Assembly (NCBI GenBank): GCA_963965975.1
Contig: OZ014411.1
Span: 4,573,001-4,637,000 of the forward strand
Length of the DNA stretch: 64,000 nucleotides
Reading direction: 5' to 3'
Source of the DNA: Xestospongia bergquistia
Lineage: Eukaryota; Porifera; Demospongiae; Haplosclerida; Petrosiidae
Shown here: in pieces, positions 35,601 through 47,112 of the stretch
Layout of the letters: every line of letters begins with the position of its first letter
Numbering within the stretch: position 1 is the stretch's first letter
Translations under genes and position numbers: made by a program
Notes under the pieces: generated by a model
The model's database searches: none
What the model was told of the DNA's origin: nothing
The model's input: only the letters and a program-made list of their open reading frames with translations

Positions 35601-38600
35601 TGTTCATTAATTATATGCAAAATATGCATGATGTCAGTCATGGTAGAATGCTAAACAGAGTATACAGTGTATATATGTACTAGCTTTGTACAAAGTTAAA
35701 ATTAACTTACTATTGTCTGAGCCAATTGCAGTTCTATAGTGAGTTGTTCAATTCGTCTTTGTTTCTCATTTACCACAGCACCATCTTTCTCCATTTCAAG
35801 GATTGCTGCTATCCACTTTTGTTCAAACTCAGCTGTCTGGTCAGTCTGTTTATGAAGAGACTCTTGTAAGTATGCAATTAGTTCTTCCTTTTCTTTCACT
35901 TTGTCAATACCTTTCTGTCTTTCAATTTCTTTTTGTGACAATTCTTTTTGTAATTCTTTAACTTCTTTTGCTTTCTGGCTGATGTCTTCAAGATAGTAAT
36001 CAATAGCTTTAGATTTTCTTTCATTTTCCTAATAATGGAAATCAAAATATCACAATATTACAATATATAATACATGTATGTACACTACATTGTATATATA
36101 CATTAAACAATAATAATAAAGTATGATTTAGGAATGACATATAGAAGACTTTGTAAGATTCTTTTCATAAGAAAATGGCTTCTCCTAAGGGTAATTCTTG
36201 ATGGTAACAATTGAAATTACTTGGATTTCATTTCAAAAGCACTAAAATTGTGTGATACAAAAGTAGATTTAGAATAAATTTTTACTGTGAAAATGATGGC
36301 AAATCTTTTACCTTTTGATTTATTTATTTATTTATTTGTGGACAAAAAGAAAAAGAAGAAATATGAATAATTCAGCATTTTCACTAACTTCTACTGTGAT
36401 ACTTAGAAACATTTCTTTAATTGATAACTAATGGTGTAATTTAAAAATAGAAAGGAATGAAGCTATTAACATTGATGCTATCTTCTTGTGTTTTTTTTTG
36501 AATTGACAAAATTGTTTTTTGAGATGCATATATTTACATATACACATGTATTGTATATCATGTGCCTTGATGATAACCACACCCACTATTTCAAGTTGCA
36601 AATTTTCTTATAAATCAATAAAACCAAACACATTTACAGACAACAGCTGAATTGTTGCATTAAGAACAACGTACTAGACATTTGGAAGGTAACCCCAAAT
36701 TATGTATAATGCTTTTACAATACATGATTACACTAAAGTGTATTATCTAATACCTTAGCATGTTCCATTTCACTTGAATATTTTTGTTGTTCCTTTTTCA
36801 TTCTTGAATGAAGCAATTTGTTTTCACCATCTAATGTCTACACAAAAGAAAATAGTTTATCAACTAAAATAAAACATATCATTATGTACATGTTGTATGT
36901 AGTATAAATTACTATATGTACAATATATATATCACAAAGTAAAAGTCCCAATTAATAATTACTACATCATGAACAAGATTTAAAAAGTTATATAATGCTA
37001 TGTATCCAGGATGTGAGTCTAGTAAATGTAATTACATATATACATATATTGAGGCTGGGGACAGTCCTCTATATTATCACTGGACATGTTTCAATTAGTA
37101 TATTCATTGATGTATAGTACAAAATGTAATAGATATATACAATTAAATAGACATGTACTACATCTATTGCAAAATGTATTATATTATATTGTTTACCTTA
37201 AGTTGCTCATCTAGTTCAGACATAATTTTAGCTTGTTTTTCAAATTCTTCTTCTTTCTGTTGTAATTGGTTTTTCAACTTTGTGTTATGACTTTCAAGAT
37301 TCTTGTATTTCTCTTTCATACGTTCTAATTCATTATTGTCACTATCTCTCTTGGTGTCATCAGGTAGACTTTGAGGACCAGTTGAAACGGATGTACCACT
37401 TTGGCTATCAATCTCATAATAAAGTAACTTCTCTTTCAAAACCTTGATTTCATGAACTAATTGATCATATTGTTCTGCTTTCTTGTCTAACTCTTCACGT
37501 TCTTGAAGCATCTCCTGTCGTTCTTTTGTCAACTCTTCCATTTGAGCCAAAATAACATCAGGAGGAGGACCTTCATTTGATACACGAGCTTTCAACATAG
37601 TTATCTCCTCTTTAAATGATCTTTTTTCTTCCTTCAAGGAAGAAATTTGGCCATTAAGATCAACTATCTCCTCCTCTTTTTCCTTCAACTGCTCCAAACA
37701 TACTTTAAGTTTCTCTTCATCACTTAGACTAGTGTTGGGAGTAGCTCTAGCACCATCTTCTACAAATTGGATCTGGGGATATAAAATTTTGATAATAATG
37801 TGAAGAAATCTTGCATTTAAATATATAACATATACAGCATTTATTGATGCCCAGGAGATCAATTTGAGTCATCCTTATATAAAGTAAATAGTGCTATTTT
37901 GTAGTCTGATTGAATATACTCTTTATGTCAAAGGCTAGAAGTGACTTTCACATCAAGAGTGACCTCACATACCATTTTAGAGCATCTACAATTAAATGCT
38001 TCTGTGGACGTATACCCCTAGACCTCAAAAAGAACGATCTTCCTTTGAACTATGACAAGGCCTTAATATGCCATTTTACATACAGAATTTGCACTGTAAC
38101 AACCCAGTATCATTTCATCCCCTTCAATATTTTTTACAATGATTGAACAAGGAACCCTTAATGACAAAGAAAAAGGAAGGGAAAGGAGAATGAAATTACC
38201 ATAAAAATAATTAAAATGTCTCAATTTTCCCATACTAAACTCCATTGGGTTTGCTTTGTATATTCATTTTAAACAATAATTTTGATATCATTGTATTCCT
38301 CTCATTCTTGTGGGTGTTATGATGATACCTATAAAGTTTCAGTTTCATTAGAAAAAACCTCTTCATATAAATTAGTGTGTATAATCTTCCATAAGGAATC
38401 ATTTCCATCTACAAAGTCAAAACGATCAGAGATTAGTCAAACACAATAAACTGGGAAATTAGTTTTGATGATCATATCACAGATAAATGTACATGTATCT
38501 GTGATAGACATAGCTTTTCTTGGCTTGTTGTTGCTTAAGAATCTCACACAAGTGCCCAGCTAAATAAGACTGTTATAAGTTCTTACAAATACTTGTTATT

Positions 38601-41165
38601 TATAGCCTGCTTTTTGGCACAAAAAATACATCTTCATGACAAACATTCAAGCCATGAAAATATACTTTTAGACTTTTAGCTTTTGCTTAGTTAGTCTTCT
38701 TGCTCATCTGGAAGCCTGAATTAGTAACCTGGTTAGAGACAGTGTGACACAAGTGAGACACTATAATTATTCGTATGAGATGTTATACTTTTCTATCAGA
38801 ATTATATTCACTGTATAAAATAGAACAATTTTCATTGACTAATGTACATGTACATGTAATTGATTCAATAATACCACAAGTCTAATGTTAACATTAAAGT
38901 ACATGTACAAGTAAATTATGATTTCAAAGGCAGCATATATTATACTATATATGTGACATTATTTAGAGTATAAGGGTTGCAAGGTGTACATATCTTACCT
39001 GTTGTGATTGTATTTGCATTTCGGTCTCCAATTCAGCTTTCTCTTGTTTGAGTTGTTCAACTAAATTATGTGCCTCCTGTAGTTGTTTCTCAAGTTGTAG
39101 GATCTTTTGTTCCTGGTCAGCTGCTAACTGTGTATTCTTATCTCTAGCTGTGGTGAGGTTATTGAGTTCCTCTTCCATTGCATCAATCCTAGTAGTTGTC
39201 GTGAGTACATTCTGACGATTTTCCTCCTTTAGTGAAAGAACCTCATTTTCAAGCGTTTTGATCCTTTCCTTTTCTCTTATCAAATCATTCTGGAGATCAC
39301 TATGCTCTTCAGACTGTGGATATAAAATTTGTCAATAATTATTCTCTTTGTAATAATGTATATAAATGCTGATGCATAATAGATCAATTCAAATACATAT
39401 CTGTAATTTTAGATGTACAAGTGAATATACATTACATGTAAATTAATAAAAATATAAATTGTTACTGAATCTTGAATAGAAGCACTTGTCTTGCAATTAC
39501 ATTTACATGTAGAAACTAATCTAAGCAACCTTCTTGAACAGATAGCCAATAAATTATTTTTATAGGTACATTTAGATCTATTACCTTTCAAGCATCAAGA
39601 CCTATACCGAAATCTGTTCACAAATGAATAGTATATATAATAATAGGTAGGTATAGTAACTACAAAAATTGAATGCCTAAATAAAACTGTCATGATAGTT
39701 AAATATTATAATATGGAACACAACTGTATTAACAAAAAGAATCATCATAGAGGAGAAGTTAAACAAGCAATTCACACATCTTTCTTTTAATAGAAATAAA
39801 TGTTCATAGAAAAGTGACATCTCTAAGAATGGTTATCAATATAGAGAGCAAAGTAAATCACAAATTTCACTCAAAGGAACATCTCATATGATAAAGAAAT
39901 CTTCAACAAAGCTGCCCCGTCTATGAAGATGCCACTTAAATCCAGCAGGTACAAGGAAAATCTACATTACAGTGACGAGCAACAGTTATATACAGTTAAA
40001 ACATTGTCCAAACTGCCTATGCAGCACAAAAAAATGCTGAAAATCTGGTTTTGTAGTATGACCATGCATATCAATGCTACATGTATGCCAATAGATTATA
40101 CCTTAGATTGAATGATTGTAACAACAGTTCTGCCTGTGATAGTTTTAAAGCAATGTTATAAAAGATAAACTTCTATCAAAAACTTAACAGCTGAAGGATC
40201 CACTTTTTGAATGAATTATGACTGCTTAAAGTATTATAGCAGGATAACATGTAGACAGATACACAAACAATCAAACTACAGTCACCCAATGTTACAGTGA
40301 GGTTACATGTTAATAAACCATTTATAAAGTTATTCAATGGCAAAGCTTGGAGTAAACAAGTTAAGATCTGTTTGTGCTCAATATTCAATTTGATTTAATG
40401 TTGTGTTGATTGTATATTACTAATTATCACCTTTTGATCATCATATTGTGGTTAAGACCTGTTAAAACTTGTTTTTTTGGCATTTAGCCCATGTGCTTTG
40501 TGTTCTAGAATATTCTATACTGTTTTATATATAAGTTGTCATGAGTTTTGAGTAGTGTGTGTTCTCGTGTTTTGTTTAAAAAAAAGAAAGAAAGTTTTGT
40601 TATAATCCAAGAACAGCTAAGTCTGTACAAGATCCTTATTATTAAGTAGTTTGATATGGTATTTCATGTACTCTGGAATAATTAAATAGGTAGACAAGTG
40701 GCCATAAACATGTACATGTACTTTAGTCATATAAAAATATATGTACACTAATCATAAACTAACCAGATTATAATCTTGACCTCTTTGAGTAACTGGTCTA
40801 TATTCGTCTGTTACATGTACATGTAATGGTGGTGATGGTGATGTAGACATTTTAGTTTGTGTGGAGTTGCGTGGAGTGCTTGAAATATATTCTGGAGACC
40901 TTAAGATAGGATCTGCCCACTTTGCTTGTTCAGTCAAGTCTTGTTCAGTTTTATCATCTTCAGTAATACTAATATTAGAACCACTAGTTCGTCGGACTGG
41001 TTCAGGAGTTGAAGATGGGGACGTAGGTGGACTTAACTTCAGTATTTTCTTAAACTTATGCTTTGGTCCTCTATAACCTTTTACTTTGCCATCAGATATC
41101 TGTGCTGATACTATCCCTGTATCAGTTGAATCATCATTATTCTCACCAATTTTCCTTGATGCCAT
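25530..41165 (-). CDS. gene B: coiled-coil TKL-like protein kinase, full span
   Basis: Model, minus strand: 41165-40764, 39313-38999, 37772-37197, 36837-36754, 36028-35711, (33899-33792, broken), 31779-31372, 28116-28045, 26639-25530; about 1094 residues without the broken exon. All exons are multiples of three in phase 0. Order: low-complexity basic N-terminus, long segmented coiled coil, kinase. It lies 670 bp upstream of gene A in the same orientation, as a separate unit with its own first exon. Introns contain a Penelope-like element (28692-30470), a pogo-like element (34958-35433) and simple repeats; no other exon is recognised. Confidence 0.75.
28045..28116 (-). CDS. gene B 24-codon coiled-coil exon (internally shortened)
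   Basis: 72 bp, phase 0. It encodes [19 protein letters not shown] plus RNENK. Its two ends match the ends of the 62-codon gene C exon (54666-54851), but the 38 central codons are missing here, which keeps the frame. Confidence 0.83.
28670..28722. repeat. 22-bp inverted repeat (hairpin) at 5' edge of Penelope-like element
   Basis: Arms 28670-28691 and 28701-28722 are complementary with one mismatch, separated by 9 bp. It marks the left boundary of the Penelope-like copy. An (AC)n/(TA)n simple repeat lies just upstream (28628-28660). Confidence 0.85.
28692..30470 (+). mobile_element. Penelope-like retroelement, 5'-truncated, GIY-YIG type
   Basis: Plus-strand fragments in shifting frames: a segment with [17 protein letters not shown] (about 28825), reverse transcriptase motif [13 protein letters not shown] (about 28995-29030), the catalytic box read as YVED (29299-29310) where Asp-Asp is usual, and a C-terminal GIY-YIG nuclease with [10 protein letters not shown] and SYIGQTGRN (about 29896-29970). 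RT plus GIY-YIG is the hallmark of Penelope-like elements. The 3' non-coding part runs to about 30470. It sits in a gene B intron in antisense orientation. Several frame changes and the YVED substitution mark it as dead. Confidence 0.85.
31372..31779 (-). CDS. gene B FEED-type coiled-coil exon
   Basis: 136 codons, phase 0, TTTTAG acceptor and GTAATG donor. It begins [14 protein letters not shown] and ends [18 protein letters not shown]. Paralogous exons are 44716-45138 (block D, 141 codons) and 56143-56544 (gene C, 134 codons); all three share the ending [15 protein letters not shown]-type segment, the most conserved part. Confidence 0.9.
32985..33070. repeat. compound simple repeat (TA, TATG, CA)
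   Basis: Runs of TA, then GTAT, then CACACACA in a gene B intron. A microsatellite with no other content. Confidence 0.85.
33792..33899 (-). pseudogene. broken RTKTE-type coiled-coil exon of gene B
   Basis: 36 codons read [18 protein letters not shown] and on to MLDATRQQ, then a good GTAAGT donor. The complete paralogue 46165-46323 has 53 codons. Here the upstream 17 codons and the acceptor are gone; a TAA lies just upstream in frame and unrelated sequence follows. Because flanking exons are all phase 0, skipping it leaves gene B readable. Confidence 0.75.
33991..34195. repeat. inverted repeat, possible MITE remnant
   Basis: About 21-bp arms at 33991-34011 and 34175-34195 (one reads AGGAGCCCTTAGCCTCACAA) are complementary with few mismatches. 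It lies in the sequence that replaced the 5' end of the broken exon at 33792-33899. Boundaries and target duplication are not clear. Confidence 0.5.
34958..35433. mobile_element. pogo/Tigger-like non-autonomous DNA transposon, 476 bp
   Basis: Terminal inverted repeats of about 26 bp start CAGTAGTCCCTCTTTTGAGA at the left and are matched at the right end with one mismatch. TA target duplications are at 34956-34957 and 35434-35435. On the minus strand inside, from an ATG at 35166, it reads [18 protein letters not shown], the start of a CENP-B/pogo-type helix-turn-helix, and then in a shifted frame [14 protein letters not shown]. So it is an internally deleted copy that kept only the transposase start. 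It lies in a gene B intron. Confidence 0.85.
35711..36028 (-). CDS. gene B coiled-coil exon (ENERKS type)
   Basis: 106 codons, phase 0, donor GTAAGT. Begins [16 protein letters not shown] and ends [13 protein letters not shown]. The second half resembles the end of the gene C exon 56834-57289 (NVKQLKIVELTEQLELA). Confidence 0.88.
36754..36837 (-). CDS. gene B 28-codon coiled-coil exon
   Basis: 84 bp, phase 0. Reads [18 protein letters not shown] then [10 protein letters not shown]. Its paralogue is the gene C exon 58004-58096 (KLSDENKLLQSRM... YSSEMDHAK), which is three codons longer. Confidence 0.86.
37197..37772 (-). CDS. gene [10 protein letters not shown]-type coiled-coil exon
   Basis: 192 codons, phase 0. 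Begins [20 protein letters not shown], then [20 protein letters not shown], ends [10 protein letters not shown] Ser/Asp-rich break ([11 protein letters not shown]) splits the coil. Two paralogues of 188 codons are in gene C (59100-59663, 61468-62031). Similarity continues about 1 kb into the upstream intron in all three. Confidence 0.92.
38999..39313 (-). CDS. gene B coiled-coil exon (SEEHSD type)
   Basis: 105 codons, phase 0. Starts [18 protein letters not shown], includes [17 protein letters not shown] and ends [12 protein letters not shown]. Shorter paralogues in gene C are 61180-61413 (78 codons) and 63747-63911 (55 codons, starting at the MEED part). Confidence 0.9.
40764..41165 (-). CDS. 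gene B first exon (N-terminus)
   Basis: 134 codons from ATG 41165 ([10 protein letters not shown]), phase 0 end, donor GTTAGT. It has a basic patch [12 protein letters not shown], Pro/Ser/Thr-rich spacers and [14 protein letters not shown]. Upstream an in-frame TAG precedes GCATTGAAGCTAATG. A TAG acceptor-like site at 41178-41179 would also fit an untranslated upstream exon. LHVHV near its end is encoded by the palindromic ACATGTACATGT motif that recurs in the introns. Confidence 0.78.
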
Positions 41166-43273
41166 TAGCTTCAATGCCTATGAGTAGAGGATAAAGTCAT
41201 AGCTAGATAAGCTAAATGTTATTTTGGATTATGTCCATCATCAACTCATCAATGGAACAGTATAATGTAGTAAATTAACAGTTTATGGAGACGATCATGA
41301 AAAGCAATTAACATATCTTATAATTGACATACTTATTTCAATATGACAATGAAAAAGACTCAAAACGCGTTAAAGAGTTTAAAAAACGTATTAATACAAA
41401 GTACCTTAAGCAACTCAAATAGTCTCGTCCCCAGACTGCCACTCCCCTGGCAATCTGGGGACTTTGCCACTCCTCTCCCTTTAACTGTGACGTGAAGAAA
41501 TATGATGATAATTAGCATCATAGTTAGACAATTTTTGATACTAAAACTTTAGATACATCTGTGTTTGTGCCATTCATGCATGAATAATCTGTTTTAATGA
41601 TGTCTTCAGAGTTCTCTCAACCATTTCTGATATAGATTGATACAGAATCTAAACTATAAACTAATACCATACATAAGAAGTATTAATTGAGTTTCTAATC
41701 CCTCTCCTTCTACTCTAATATCTATGGTCACAACAAAGCTAAGTTTGTAAATAGATGCAGGACTCCTGATGTAAAATATGTTTTGTTTTTTGGAAGAAAG
41801 AATCATGGCTAAACATACATCATTATTAATCCCAATTAATAATACACACAGAAGACTATAGGGATGGATGACTTTCTAGGAAATTCTTGAGTCATTGTTG
41901 AAACTATCTTGGGATGTCAATTTTTCTAATATTATCCAACAGTCCTGTTGCATCTATTATTACATAATTATTCAGTTTCCACATGATACTGTCAAAAGCA
42001 GTTATGCAATTGTATTCAAGTAGTTTATAAACTTTGTATATCCTGTTACATTTCACATATTATATACTGCCCATGTCCCATCATATTATTATGACAACTT
42101 TGAAATAAAAAGTTTAATACCATATTTAATGTTACATAGTGCATGCACAGTCAGTAGCTGTGTAGGTGTTGGATCTGTGAGACTACAAGCCTAATGTGTT
42201 GCAAATTGGTGCATATATGAAGTATAAAAACTACGTACAATACTGTGTGTGCTTTAAATGAACTTTAATTGAACAATGAGAAAGACCAGGCCAGTAGATC
42301 AGTTATGAGCTGATTTTGACTATTCATGGATCATATACTGTGAATGGCACCTCATGACCAGTAAAGGACAAATATCAACATAATAATAATATTTGTACAT
42401 CAAGCAAACTCATAACCATAGGAACATGACTAGTAATAAGTGCAGAAGATATATATAACAAAACATGTACATGATAAGTTGCTAATTATAATGAGATAAA
42501 TATATGTAGGTGTATGTGGGTATAAGTAGATATATTACAGAATACATGTAGAGAATAAACTAAAGTAGAGGACTTCCTATTCTTATTAATATGAATTTTA
42601 GTGACAGTTGATTGTAAAGAATCTAGAAGAAACATTAACCAGTCATTGAGAGATCTAGAGTTGATTATATTATATACAATTAATTATATAATTTCCTTGA
42701 TCCCTAGTGTTATTATTTACTATAAAGTACCATACAGTCTCATCATAAGGTTGTCATAAGCACATTTATAACAAAGAAAACAATTAGTTGTAGTTAAAAA
42801 TATCTTGTATAACCTATTATGATATACATTTATCCAAGGATTGGATGCCAAGTTACCTGTGTATATATGTACTCTAGGTGGGATAAGTGCAGTCTGCATA
42901 ACATAGCTATGTACATAAAATTAATGCATAGTTATGACATACACACCCAGCCATCATACTGTGCATATCATGTATCATGTGTCTTGCAGAATTGGAAACC
43001 AGGACATTGTATGAAAAAATGAGCAACGAAGTACATATTTCATAGTTCGAAATTTTAAAAAATTATAATTTTCAATAAAAATAACTATTCAGTGCATTAA
43101 AATAAAATGAAATAGTCAGTAGCAAGAAACATAACTTTATATTTCAATAATTATATTAATAAGTAATTTTACACCCCCATTTAGCAACCATATAATGTGA
43201 TGTACGTACTTCAAAATATAGTTTGTTGTATGCATGGATGTCTGTGTTATGTGTGTCAATTAAAAACAAATTG
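41166..43273. other. intergenic between gene B and block D
   Basis: AT-rich, with the presumed gene B promoter. The only structure noted is a 15-bp inverted repeat (41427-41441 and 41448-41462, one mismatch, 6-bp loop) in an unusually GC-rich spot. No exon recognised. Confidence 0.55.
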
Positions 43274-43603
43274 TTATTTTTTTATAGGACAAAACTCTTT
43301 AATATGTCTTTTAAATTTTTGTATTTCACCAATATGATATTTCATTCCACATTTATGACACACTAAGTTAGGATCATAAGGAAGTGAACTATTATCATCT
43401 TCAAACATTTCTTTTGTTGTCGGACGGTGAGTTATATCATAGACATATTGCTTCATTTCTTTAGTAGTAGGTACTTTAGAACTCAAGACATTTATACAAG
43501 AAGGATCATCTTTATGTGTCATAGGTTGATGAGATAAGTTATGAGATAAGACATCTGAGGCCATTAGACTTCTATCATAATTTTCATTTGGTTGTACGAC
43601 TTC
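43274..43603 (-). CDS. block D last exon: C2HC (UBZ-like) zinc finger
   Basis: 109 codons plus TAA. Mostly polar and disordered, with PTTKEM twice, then near the end CHKCGMKYHIGEI and FKRHIKEFC: C82-x2-C85-x14-H100-x4-C105. This spacing is that of C2HC fingers, some of which bind ubiquitin at the C-terminus of coiled-coil adaptors. Ubiquitin binding is inferred, not shown. A second, decayed copy of its end is at 47038-47112. Confidence 0.75.
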   Translation of the reverse strand, partial: EVVQPNENYDRSLMASDVLSHNLSHQPMTHKDDPSCINVLSSKVPTTKEMKQYVYDITHRPTTKEMFEDDNSSLPYDPNLVCHKCGMKYHIGEIQKFKRHIKEFCPIKK

Positions 43604-46323
43604 CTAAATGTATAATATTAAACAAAATAAATACTACATTCATAACATTCATTAATATTTATAATGTATATAGGTATTAGGTAAGAGGTGTGACTACATG
43701 AATCCCCACATGTTAGTAAGAATAGTGGATGCATACTATATTGAGACACTAGGTACATGTCCTGGGACATTTCAGTTCATACATGTATGTACTTTATAAA
43801 GAAAAGAATGATATCATTGGTGCTACTATGCATATATCTAGATCCGCTTTCCTAAAGATCTTTGACAGTCATGTACATACAAGATCACTGTTAATAAAAT
43901 TATGTTAAATAAACAAATATAAACAAAACATTCATCAATGTAGGAACAATAATAAATTTCAATTATTGTGATAGTTTGAATGTGTTTCATTCCATGCTCA
44001 ATGTTAATTTTGCTTTGTTACTAGTTATTTATTTGTAAAATTTTACAAACAAATCCTCATACTGTGTACACCTTTTCATTATGTCAATTTGGGCTAAATA
44101 CATATATGTGTAAAGACACAATACAAACATATATAACATCTACTTTTCTTCTATGTGAGGTTGCAAAAAAGAACTTTTAAACACCACACATGGCTGCTAA
44201 ACATGAGAAGCATACTTCCTCTATTAAAGCAATAACACAATGTTAGTTACTACGTGTTTATAGCATGGTGGCTGCTATGAAAGATCTACCTTGTATAGGT
44301 ACTATCATTTAAAATAACAATAGTATTAGTTAACAATTAGTCACATTCTGTTAACAGATTTTGTAATAAAATTTTATTTTACAAACACTTGGCTTACTAC
44401 ATGTACCTTCCTGATAAGGTAATTGATATTATTGGATAGATCTGAGGCTCTACATTTCTTAAATGAAAACTAATACATGGAGCATAACTATTAATTAATT
44501 ACCCAGTATCTTTGCTATTTTCCCTGTCCACACATGCTTACAGTAACTAGCACTGAACAACAATCAAAGTATACTATATACTATATACTGTGTTTGTTCA
44601 GATGCATATCTAAATGGCAATAACAACAAAGGAGATGTATACATTTCCTTTTTTGGTTATGTACTGGCAAAACATTGTACTGTATATTTATAAACATGCT
44701 ATATTATCACATTACCTCTGATATTATTCTTTCTTTGTGATAGACCTCCTCTTCTAAAGTCTTTGATTTCTCTTGAAGTTGTACCGTTGTTTTCTTTAAC
44801 TCTTCACATTGACGACTGTAAGCTTTAACTTGTGAGGTTAATACTAACTTTTCCTCCTCCCAATCCTTTAAACTATCTTCTAATGAACATTTTTCCATTA
44901 GTACGGTGATTTTTTCTTCTTCTAGTTTTTGTTGTAAAGCCAATTTTTCAGAGTCAAATTGTTTATGAAGATATTCTAATTGATGAGTAACTTGATTCAA
45001 CTCATGACTAGCTTGAGTTAACTTCTCTTCTAATGTTAGAACAATCACTTGATATTTAGTTACTTCACTTGTTAGGTGATTGTGGATTTTTTCTCTGTCT
45101 GCTCTCTCTTGCTTAAAATCTTCTTCAAATGTAGCAGCCTAAAAAATTAAACAATCAAAATATTAAAGTTTAAGTTTATAATTATAATTGTAGTAACTCT
45201 ATCATCTACCACAAACTCTAGACATAAAGAATACCATACAGGATTTCAAAGAGGAATATATTATGTTGTGGTCTTACTAATATGGATACAAGTATATAAA
45301 ATTATCTAAAAAACACTCCATAGTATATAGCCATATAGTAAAGTCTCGTTAAAGATAAATAAAATAATAGGTTTTTAATTACATGCTAGTTGTCAACAGG
45401 CCGACCAATGCAAGCATTAAACAAACTAACTTCACTTCTAAAATAATGATCTAAGAAAATATATAAGTAAAAATACCTTGCTCTCAACCATTTACAATTA
45501 GGAAGGCATCAAAAAACAAAACTAAAAAAACTCACACTATTAAAACAGATTAGTTGTTTTTGCTGATCCATACTAACTTGGGTTGTACATATGCTTCCTC
45601 ATTTGAAGTATTAACAACATACACTGTTTGATTATTAATTACTATGGAATTGAACTGTTTGTTTACCTAACAAATTATTTTTTCAAAGGGAATGTGTGTG
45701 GTATGTAAAGGCATCCTATTATTAGTTCCAAAGTGACAGTACTAACACACACTGATGTAGCAAAGCTACTATAAATTATATACAGTAACAGCCATCATGG
45801 CACATGCAGGTCTAGCATCCATGTGTTGTTCACATAAATAAATACTAATAGAGAGAGATTTTAAATAGAATCTTCACTGGTTTAACAATTAACTGTGAAT
45901 CAGTACAACATTAGCAATGACAACTGCATGATGTTTACTAGTTTGCAACAGCTCATCCAGTATTATATGTAATGTAAGCAATCAAAATTTGGTTAGATCA
46001 TATAACCAATCCACTTTTACAGTGGAAAGATTTCAAGCATTAGACTTCTTTAACACCATACAAATTTGTAAATCAAGAATCAGATCAAGTTGATAACAGA
46101 AAATGGAAGTTATGAGGACAGTTGTATCACTAAAATTATCTATTTGTTCATACTTACAACTTACTTGTTGTCTAGTAACATCTAAAATAGATTTGACATC
46201 ATCTAGCTCTGATTTGGTTCTCTTTAGTTCATCTTTGGTATCACTTAACTCTGTTTTGGTTCTGTCTTGTTCATTTTGTTGTTCTCTAGTCAGTTGTGGT
46301 ACTGTGTCTTGAGGTTCAGGTAC
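43274..46323 (-). CDS. block D: coiled coil ending in C2HC zinc finger, 5' end not found
   Basis: Exons, minus strand: 46323-46165, 45138-44716, 43603-43274; 303 residues, all phase 0. The first two are paralogues of gene B exons (RTKTE and FEED types) in the same order; where B then has a linker exon and a kinase, D ends in a zinc finger. No N-terminal exon with a start codon lies between 46323 and the stop of gene C at 51614. So D is either the 3' remnant of a gene that lost its front, or a set of alternative 3' exons spliced to gene C, skipping the kinase. The coil plus C-terminal C2HC finger recalls NEMO, optineurin and TAX1BP1-type ubiquitin readers. Confidence 0.62.
44716..45138 (-). 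CDS. block D FEED-type coiled-coil exon
   Basis: 141 codons, phase 0. Begins [18 protein letters not shown], ends LEEEVYHKERIISE. Closest to gene B 31372-31779, with five more codons around [14 protein letters not shown]. The intron to its right is also similar to gene B intron sequence at first. Confidence 0.9.
46165..46323 (-). CDS. block D RTKTE-type coiled-coil exon
   Basis: 53 codons, phase 0, acceptor ACTAG and donor GTAAGT. Reads VPEPQDTVPQLTREQQ, then RTKTELSDTKDELKRTKSEL with a 7-residue TK-E-L periodicity, then DVTRQQ. This is the intact form of the broken exon in gene B. It holds no Met, so it cannot be a first coding exon as read. Confidence 0.85.
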
Positions 46324-47037
46324 CTAGTTTGGATTAACTTAATTAATCATAATAATAATTAATTATTTAACATACGTATACAGATTATATTATAAATCCT
46401 TGTATGTTACTGTAGCTGTTTTTGGTAGACACTATATTCACAGTGATACTACTAATTACCACTAGTCTTTAGTTGTAAAAACTCCTCTGAATGATCCCTC
46501 TATCACTGCTAATATCATCATATAATGCATAAAGTGCATATACATGTACATATGTATGTGAAACAAGAGAATAATATCAAAACATACAGAGACAATTTAT
46601 AGCTGTAGTATTTTTAAAGCAAGGGATGCAAGAAGCATAAAAAAGAATCACTTATACATAGGTAGTTTCCTCATACAGACAAATATTTACCTGCTAAATA
46701 TACAGAACTGCTAACTGTTATCATACAGTCTATTATTCTGCAGTTTAGAGTGAATGGCAATGTGAGCACAATAGTACAAAATAGTTATAGAACTTTTAGT
46801 CTAGCAGTGTCACAACAAAAATAAATATTTTGTCAATGTTCTGCTATATGGCTACTAAGTAGAGATCATCATACTGCCACCCCTACATTCTGAGATGTGA
46901 TAATATGTTGTGTAACATTGAATGAAAGTATGTACAAAGAAAGAAAAAGATCGCCAGTGAAATAATTTAACAATAATATTTTGGTATAAAAATATTATAA
47001 CATACATTTTTATAATAACAATGCGCCATGGAAAAGT

Positions 47038-47112
47038 TCATTTGATATCACAATCACAAGACTCTTTAATAGGTCTCTTAAATGCTTTTATACCCACTCC
47101 CATGTGATAACT
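47038..47112 (-). pseudogene. decayed copy of the zinc-finger exon end
   Basis: Minus strand reads YHMGVGIKAFKRPIKESC then CDIK and a stop, matching YHIGEIQKFKRHIKEFC of 43274-43603. The zinc-ligand histidine is proline (RPIKE for RHIKE) and the CxxC part upstream is not recognisable. A remnant of another zinc-finger-ended member. Confidence 0.65.
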
